Source: HGM04593 sp045657945
GTDB lineage: Bacteria > Bacteroidota > Bacteroidia > Bacteroidales > Bacteroidaceae
DNA length: 23,043 bases
Assembly: GCA_045657945.1 (NCBI GenBank)
Contig: JAZOUB010000036.1
Span: 1-23,043 of the forward strand
Direction of reading: 5' to 3'
The position numbers and the translations under genes are program-made. Shown in pieces: positions 22,693 through 23,043 of this stretch. The notes below the pieces were generated by a model, which saw only the letters and a program-made list of their open reading frames with translations, was not told the origin of the DNA and searched no databases. How positions within the stretch are numbered: position 1 is the first letter of the stretch; every line of letters starts with the position of its first letter.

Positions 22693-22723
22693 TTTGCAGG
22701 TTTAAAATAAAGTTGTACCTTTG
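22693..22723 (+). promoter_or_regulatory. Consensus promoter of tRNA-Lys
   Basis: TTTG (22693-22696), exactly 19 bases and TACCTTTG (22716-22723) form a perfect match to the Bacteroidota primary promoter. Transcription should start near 22730, about 11 bases before the tRNA. Confidence 0.85.
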
Positions 22724-22740
22724 CAACGCGTTAAGGCAAT

Positions 22741-22813
22741 GCGCTGTTAGCTCAGTTGGTAGAGCAATTGACTCTTAATCAATGGGTCCAGGGTTCGAGT
22801 CCCTGACGGCGTA
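22741..22813 (+). tRNA. tRNA-Lys (anticodon CTT)
   Basis: A 73-base cloverleaf fits: acceptor GCGCTGT/ACGGCGT (with G1-U72 and U5-G68 wobbles), D-arm GCTC-AGTTGGTA-GAGC, anticodon stem ATTGA/TCAAT with loop CTCTTAA (anticodon CTT, reads AAG), variable GGGTC, and T-arm CAGGG-TTCGAGT-CCCTG with discriminator A. CCA is not encoded. Confidence 0.93.
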
Positions 22814-22815
22814 CG

Positions 22816-22854
22816 AAAGTGGAGGAAGTTAACTTCCTCCACTTTTATTTTTTT
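22816..22854 (+). terminator. Perfect 30-bp palindromic terminator after tRNA-Lys
   Basis: AAAGTGGAGGAAGTT (22816-22830) and AACTTCCTCCACTTT (22831-22845) are exact reverse complements, and a T-rich run continues to 22854. It begins 2 bases after the tRNA's last base. Confidence 0.88.
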
Positions 22855-22909
22855 CTCTTCATTTGTACATAAAAAACGGGGCAGGGTGGACAAAAAGTAG
22901 GACAAAACC

Positions 22910-22938
22910 TTTGTAATTATTTGATTTACATATCTTTG
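22910..22938 (+). promoter_or_regulatory. Candidate promoter for the terminal transposase-like gene
   Basis: TTTG (22910-22913), a 17-base spacer and a perfect TATCTTTG (22931-22938) lie 17 bases before the ATG at 22956. The spacer is shorter than the usual 19. Confidence 0.5.
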
Positions 22939-22955
22939 CAAAGATTATCGTTGAT

Positions 22956-23043
22956 ATGCTAAAAAAATGCTTTTATTGTGGCTCTTCCAATGTGGTCAAG
23001 AATGGCCTGAGAGGGCTAAGACAAATGTATAAATGTAAAGATA
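22956..23043 (+). CDS. Probable IS transposase, N-terminal zinc ribbon (cut by window end)
   Basis: ATG at 22956 opens a frame of 29 codons running off the window. The peptide starts MLKKCFYCGSSNVVKNG and continues with LRGLRQMYKCKD. The CxxC, then N-V-V-K-N-G, then R-Q-M-Y-K-C spacing is that of the zinc ribbon at the start of many insertion-sequence transposases, in which CKDC usually completes the second cysteine pair. The family cannot be fixed from 29 residues. Upstream, GGACAAAA occurs twice 12 bases apart (22888-22895 and 22900-22907), within what would be the left end of the element. A promoter-like box is present. A non-mobile zinc-ribbon protein is the main alternative. Confidence 0.55.
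   Translation, partial: MLKKCFYCGSSNVVKNGLRGLRQMYKCKD

Overview
The window looks like a chromosomal segment of a Bacteroidota bacterium, most likely order Bacteroidales (Prevotella/Bacteroides-like). Three things suggest this. The promoters have the Bacteroidota form TTTG-N19-TAnnTTTG rather than -35/-10 boxes. Clear Shine-Dalgarno sequences are scarce. Several proteins are lineage-typical variants: a zinc-ligand-less Tgt, a 626-residue PurF-like amidotransferase and a CAD-like CarB. The family-level placement is inference. Most of the window is core metabolism and housekeeping. The only clear mobile element begins in the last ~190 bases.

Layout. 1-127 (+) is the 3' end of aspS, which converges on a minus-strand operon (2683 to 309). 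A 52-bp perfect palindrome lies between them and probably terminates both. That operon encodes a zinc-ribbon protein, an SPFH/GYF_2 protein and a four-helix membrane protein; the first two resemble parts of the B. subtilis ydjGHI membrane-stress set. Next come a secreted dipeptidyl peptidase IV (2874-5078, -) and a gamma-carbonic anhydrase (5250-5768, -), separated and flanked by repeat-like intergenic DNA. A tight minus-strand run follows: lon, tgt, lptG and a RhlE-type DEAD-box helicase (12156 to 5930). A compact divergent promoter region separates lon from a lipid kinase (12391-13386, +).

The lipid kinase converges on trmN6 (-), which lies behind a tRNA-Thr(CGT) gene and its terminator. 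Just upstream of that tRNA, directly behind its promoter, is a broken second copy of the tRNA's 5' half. A divergent promoter then starts an M20 metallopeptidase and upp (+). After the upp terminator there is a self-contained small transcription unit (16669-16837) with a 34-codon ORF, internal hairpins and a strong terminator. It sits directly upstream of the purF-like gene and carB. After the carB terminator come a small HAD-type phosphatase, tRNA-Lys(CTT) with a perfect-palindrome terminator, and the first 29 codons of a zinc-ribbon protein that is probably an IS transposase.

Functional themes are nucleotide metabolism (upp, purF-like, carB; no carA is present), tRNA decoding and modification (aspS, tgt, trmN6, two tRNAs), envelope biogenesis and stress (lptG, the SPFH operon, the lipid kinase), and protein and RNA quality control or turnover (lon, DPP IV, M20 peptidase, helicase). 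No CRISPR array, prophage or obvious defence island is present. The best candidates for undescribed biology are the 16669-16837 transcription unit, the tRNA-Thr half-duplication and the SPFH operon.
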